A stretch of DNA of 8,158 nt from Pseudonocardiales bacterium (GTDB taxonomy: Bacteria; Actinomycetota; Actinomycetes; Mycobacteriales; Jatrophihabitantaceae). Below the pieces are notes generated by a model that saw nothing but the letters and a program-made list of their open reading frames with translations, was not told where the DNA came from and searched no databases. Position numbers and translations under genes: made by a program. Of this stretch, positions 6,166 through 8,158 are shown in pieces. Positions within the stretch are counted from its first letter, which is position 1; the number at the start of each line of letters is the position of its first letter. The stretch is taken from assembly GCA_030840415.1 (NCBI GenBank), contig JAVEEO010000339.1, positions 1 through 8,158 on the forward strand. The letters run 5' to 3'.

Positions 6166-7484
6166 GGCCCGGGCCGGGTTTCACGCAGGTCATTGAGGAA
6201 CTCGGAGGAGCTGCCCCAATAGAGGTTCACGTGATCATCGTCGAGGTATCGTTCGAGATAGTCCTGCGCTGCTTCGGGATCGACAGTGGCGGTTTCTGGC
6301 CGTAGCTGCACTCCGACGTGTTGGTGCCTGTCCTGCCGTGAGCTGCCCGCGAAGCTCTTCACGCTCTGGAACATGATCCGGAATTCCCAGTCATCCAGGA
6401 TGTAACCGAGAAACAGGAGCGACGTGTCGGTGAGCGCGTTCCTGACCGAGCCCGGCACGAAGTCGGTCTTGTCGTTGTCCACATGCCGCATCCATGCTCT
6501 TAGCCAGGTGAAGTAGTCGTCTTCGGTGAGGACGATGGACGAGGGTTTCCAGAATGAGCCGAACACGTGATAGACCAGCGGTTTCGCGGCACTGGGCGTG
6601 GGCAACGGATCTTCCTCGAATCGGAAATCATGGAGCCAGTCGAAGAAGCGAACCGTGGGCGTGCGGCCGGCCACGGCAAGGGCGTCCTCGAGTAAGTCGG
6701 TCCAGCTGGTGGTCACATAGATCGGCAGGTCCAACGAAGCGAGGATCGTGTACGGATCTTTGAGCCCCAGCTTTTGCCTGCATCGCGCGCCTACCTTGCT
6801 GATCAGGGACTGCAGTGGGTCAGTCCACTGCAGCTCAGGCATGGAGGCCGCGAACTTCGCGCGCAGATCGGCGCGTAGAAAGCTGAGCAGTTCGGTGGGA
6901 GGCATGTCTGGTCCGCTGTCCACGCTGAGATATTGCGCCACCTTCGCTAGGTCGCTGTGCGTTTCGCGGGTGATGGGCATCTGTCGACGCAGCACCCAGC
7001 TTCTGGCCAACTCGTAGCGCTGTGGCAGGAAAACCTCACCGCCGATTCCAGAACCTAGGACCGGCGTGCAGTTTCCCTCCATGATCTTCTTCCACACGTC
7101 GTCGAACCGCCGTTTACGCTCATCGCCGAAGCGTGGCTCGTACCAAGGCCTGCCACGGCGCAGGCGGGAGAACAGCACCGGCATCCACCAGTCCGGTCGA
7201 CGCTCAACTTGCCTGCGCGCCTCTGCCGCTGCGCGGTCGGCCAAGCCGTCGAAGGCGAGCTCTTCGAAAAATTTCGACAGGAAGGTAGTGGCCGTGCTTA
7301 CCGTGACGCTGCCCTGCATAGCAAGCACGATCGCCACGCCTGCCTGTGCGAGCAGCGGCCCGAAGGGAGCGAGTGGCTCGGATTGCGAGGTCAGATCGGA
7401 GTCACCGACCCCGCCGGACTGACAGGAGCAGAGGGCGGCGATAGTCGGTGGTGCGGCAAGATCGGCAACACGTTCGGCAAACAC
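6162..7484 (-). CDS. C-terminal half of CHAT protease domain plus SIR2-like domain (3' part of CHAT-SIR2 gene)
   Basis: 440 residues from a GTG at 7482-7484, but probably the 3' portion of one larger gene. Residues 1-112 are the second half of a CHAT peptidase: the catalytic-Cys segment ALCSCQSGG (17-25, Cys21), then LLAQAGVAIVLAMQGSV (44-60), ATTFLSKFFEEL (65-76) and WWMPVLFSRLRRGRPWY (99-115). Residues about 133-435 are a SIR2-like domain: CTPVLGSGIGGE (139-150), IYVTTSWTDLLEDAL (255-269), YHVFGSFWKPSSIVLTEDDY (305-324) and SLLFLGYILDDWEFRIMF (355-372). SIR2 domains bind NAD+ and in defence systems often destroy it. Here the usual Asn of the TTNYD motif is Ser and the usual catalytic His of the HG motif is Phe, so NADase activity is uncertain. 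The frame stays open upstream of the GTG, encoding VDQVSGAV, which continues the CHAT sequence. The stop overlaps the ATPase start (ATGA). Confidence 0.85.
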   Translation of the reverse strand: MFAERVADLAAPPTIAALCSCQSGGVGDSDLTSQSEPLAPFGPLLAQAGVAIVLAMQGSVTVSTATTFLSKFFEELAFDGLADRAAAEARRQVERRPDWWMPVLFSRLRRGRPWYEPRFGDERKRRFDDVWKKIMEGNCTPVLGSGIGGEVFLPQRYELARSWVLRRQMPITRETHSDLAKVAQYLSVDSGPDMPPTELLSFLRADLRAKFAASMPELQWTDPLQSLISKVGARCRQKLGLKDPYTILASLDLPIYVTTSWTDLLEDALAVAGRTPTVRFFDWLHDFRFEEDPLPTPSAAKPLVYHVFGSFWKPSSIVLTEDDYFTWLRAWMRHVDNDKTDFVPGSVRNALTDTSLLFLGYILDDWEFRIMFQSVKSFAGSSRQDRHQHVGVQLRPETATVDPEAAQDYLERYLDDDHVNLYWGSSSEFLNDLRETRPGP

Positions 7485-7501
7485 TGCTCCGCTAACCTGA
7501 T

Positions 7502-7508
7502 CTACCCG
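7502..7508 (-). other. probable single-base deletion (frameshift) splitting the CHAT-SIR2 gene
   Basis: The upstream CHAT frame ends GAC GGG TAG (stop at 7502-7504). With one more G (GAC GGG GTA GAT) it would run directly into the next frame, joining LLLEGSDG to VDQVSGAVFAERVADL, which reads as continuous CHAT sequence. The GGG codon is 7505-7507. The break falls between the catalytic His (codon 7556-7558) and Cys (codon 7422-7424). No canonical slippery heptamer is present. Error or real mutation is favoured over programmed frameshifting. Confidence 0.7.
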
Positions 7509-8158
7509 TCGGAACCTTCCAGTAGAAGCTGGGGCTCGCCGTCGGTGATTAGCCCATGGCAGACAAGGTATAAAACATTGACCGAGGCCAGGCCGTCTTG
7601 CCGGTCGAGCCTGTTGATGATCTGATCCAGGGTCGCTCGTGCGCTCGGGTCGTGCTCATCCGGCAGCGTTTGAATCGTGAAGTTCGGTAACGCCCGCCGC
7701 GCGCGTGCCAACTCCTCGGCGACGTCGACCGCTGCGAGCACCGGGCCGCCGAGGTCTCCAGCCGAGTAGTCGGCAAGGTTGGAGGGGTTGGCCACGGCGA
7801 CCAGGGCCCGGAACTGCCCCTCCTTGGCCAGCGGGGTCACCGGCCGGTACCTCGTGCTGTTGAAGTACCGGGAAAAGTAAACGCGGCTGCGGGTCGCCAC
7901 CGCGAAGGTGCCGCCGGGATCGCGCAGAGCCTCCCAACGGATCGCCTGATAGCGCGCTGGGGCCTCAGCATCGATCAGCAGGCGAATATTTACATCATAG
8001 TTGCGAGCCGCTCGCAACGCCCGGTCGAAGGATGTCCGCACCTGGCTGTTCCGGTAGAGCATCGCGCTTAGTTCCGCGCCGTACGCCCGATCGTCCCCAA
8101 CCAGTTCCGCGAGGCGGTCGGTATCGAAGCGCACAGGCTCATCGACCAGCTCGGGCGC
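7502..8158 (-). CDS. CHAT-family cysteine protease, N-terminal half (5' part of CHAT-SIR2 gene; start beyond window)
   Basis: 218 residues in an open frame from the right edge (APELVDEPVRFDTDRL...) to a TAG at 7502-7504. An internal GTG at 8134 exists, but the frame continues off the window, so the real start lies outside. Sequence matches the first half of a CHAT (caspase HetF-associated with TPRs) domain: NIRLLIDAEAPARYQAIRWE, then FRALVAVANPSNLADY, VDVAEELARARRAL, and the catalytic-His strand VNVLYLVCHG (His codon 7556-7558). CHAT peptidases are caspase/separase-clan cysteine proteases, often activated by partner STAND, TPR or CRISPR proteins, and found with gasdermins. The matching Cys half lies in the next frame, 1 base out of register. 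Together with 6162-7505 it would form a protein of at least about 665 residues. Operon promoter and any N-terminal sensor are outside the window. Confidence 0.85.
   Translation of the reverse strand, partial: APELVDEPVRFDTDRLAELVGDDRAYGAELSAMLYRNSQVRTSFDRALRAARNYDVNIRLLIDAEAPARYQAIRWEALRDPGGTFAVATRSRVYFSRYFNSTRYRPVTPLAKEGQFRALVAVANPSNLADYSAGDLGGPVLAAVDVAEELARARRALPNFTIQTLPDEHDPSARATLDQIINRLDRQDGLASVNVLYLVCHGLITDGEPQLLLEGSDG

Noticed and set aside
7482..7484. GTG as an independent start for a stand-alone SIR2 gene
   Set aside because: It lies in the middle of a CHAT domain, lacks a clear ribosome site, and the frame upstream continues the CHAT sequence, so a frameshifted fusion is the better reading.
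1..8158. CRISPR array, tRNA/rRNA genes, insertion sequences
   Set aside because: No regularly spaced repeats, no cloverleaf or rRNA-like stretch and no transposase motifs were seen on either strand.

Overview
The window is high-GC DNA of an actinomycete type (Actinomycetota). The left part is GC-rich with strong G/C wobble bias; one hand-counted 60-base line is about 72% GC. It encodes an F420-type PPOX oxidoreductase and a PspC-domain protein, both common in actinomycetes. I cannot name a genus.

Left part (1-3577), ordinary chromosomal genes. A tight minus-strand operon runs 2752->1: a secreted LolA/RseB-like protein, then an ABC ATPase (TGATG overlap), then an ABC-2 type permease cut by the window edge. 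Divergent from it is a 142-aa PPOX-fold, F420-dependent-type oxidoreductase (2832-3260, plus). Convergent with that is a small PspC-domain membrane protein (3317-3577, minus). The two divergent genes start 79 bases apart, and both look possibly leaderless.

Right part (3816-8158), an apparent defence or regulated-cell-death operon, all minus strand and visibly less GC-rich (about 58% in one counted line). In transcription order it reads: (i) a CHAT-family cysteine protease domain fused to a SIR2-like domain, N-terminus outside the window; (ii) an nSTAND1-type P-loop NTPase ending in a transmembrane helix; (iii) a bacterial gasdermin-like pore-forming protein. Inferred logic: the STAND ATPase senses or relays infection and activates the CHAT protease. 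The protease then removes the short C-terminal tail of the gasdermin, which forms membrane pores. The SIR2-like domain would be a second, NAD-related module, but its usual catalytic residues are replaced.

Two positions look like single-base deletions. One is at a GGG run (7505-7507) and splits the CHAT domain between its catalytic His and Cys. The other is at an AAAA run (4681-4684) at the end of the ATPase gene; restoring one base there gives an ATGA stop/start overlap with the gasdermin, like the ATGA junction upstream. Both may be homopolymer sequencing errors, real inactivating mutations, or (less likely) programmed -1 frameshifts. Read literally, the protease is split and the ATPase has a spurious 45-residue tail.
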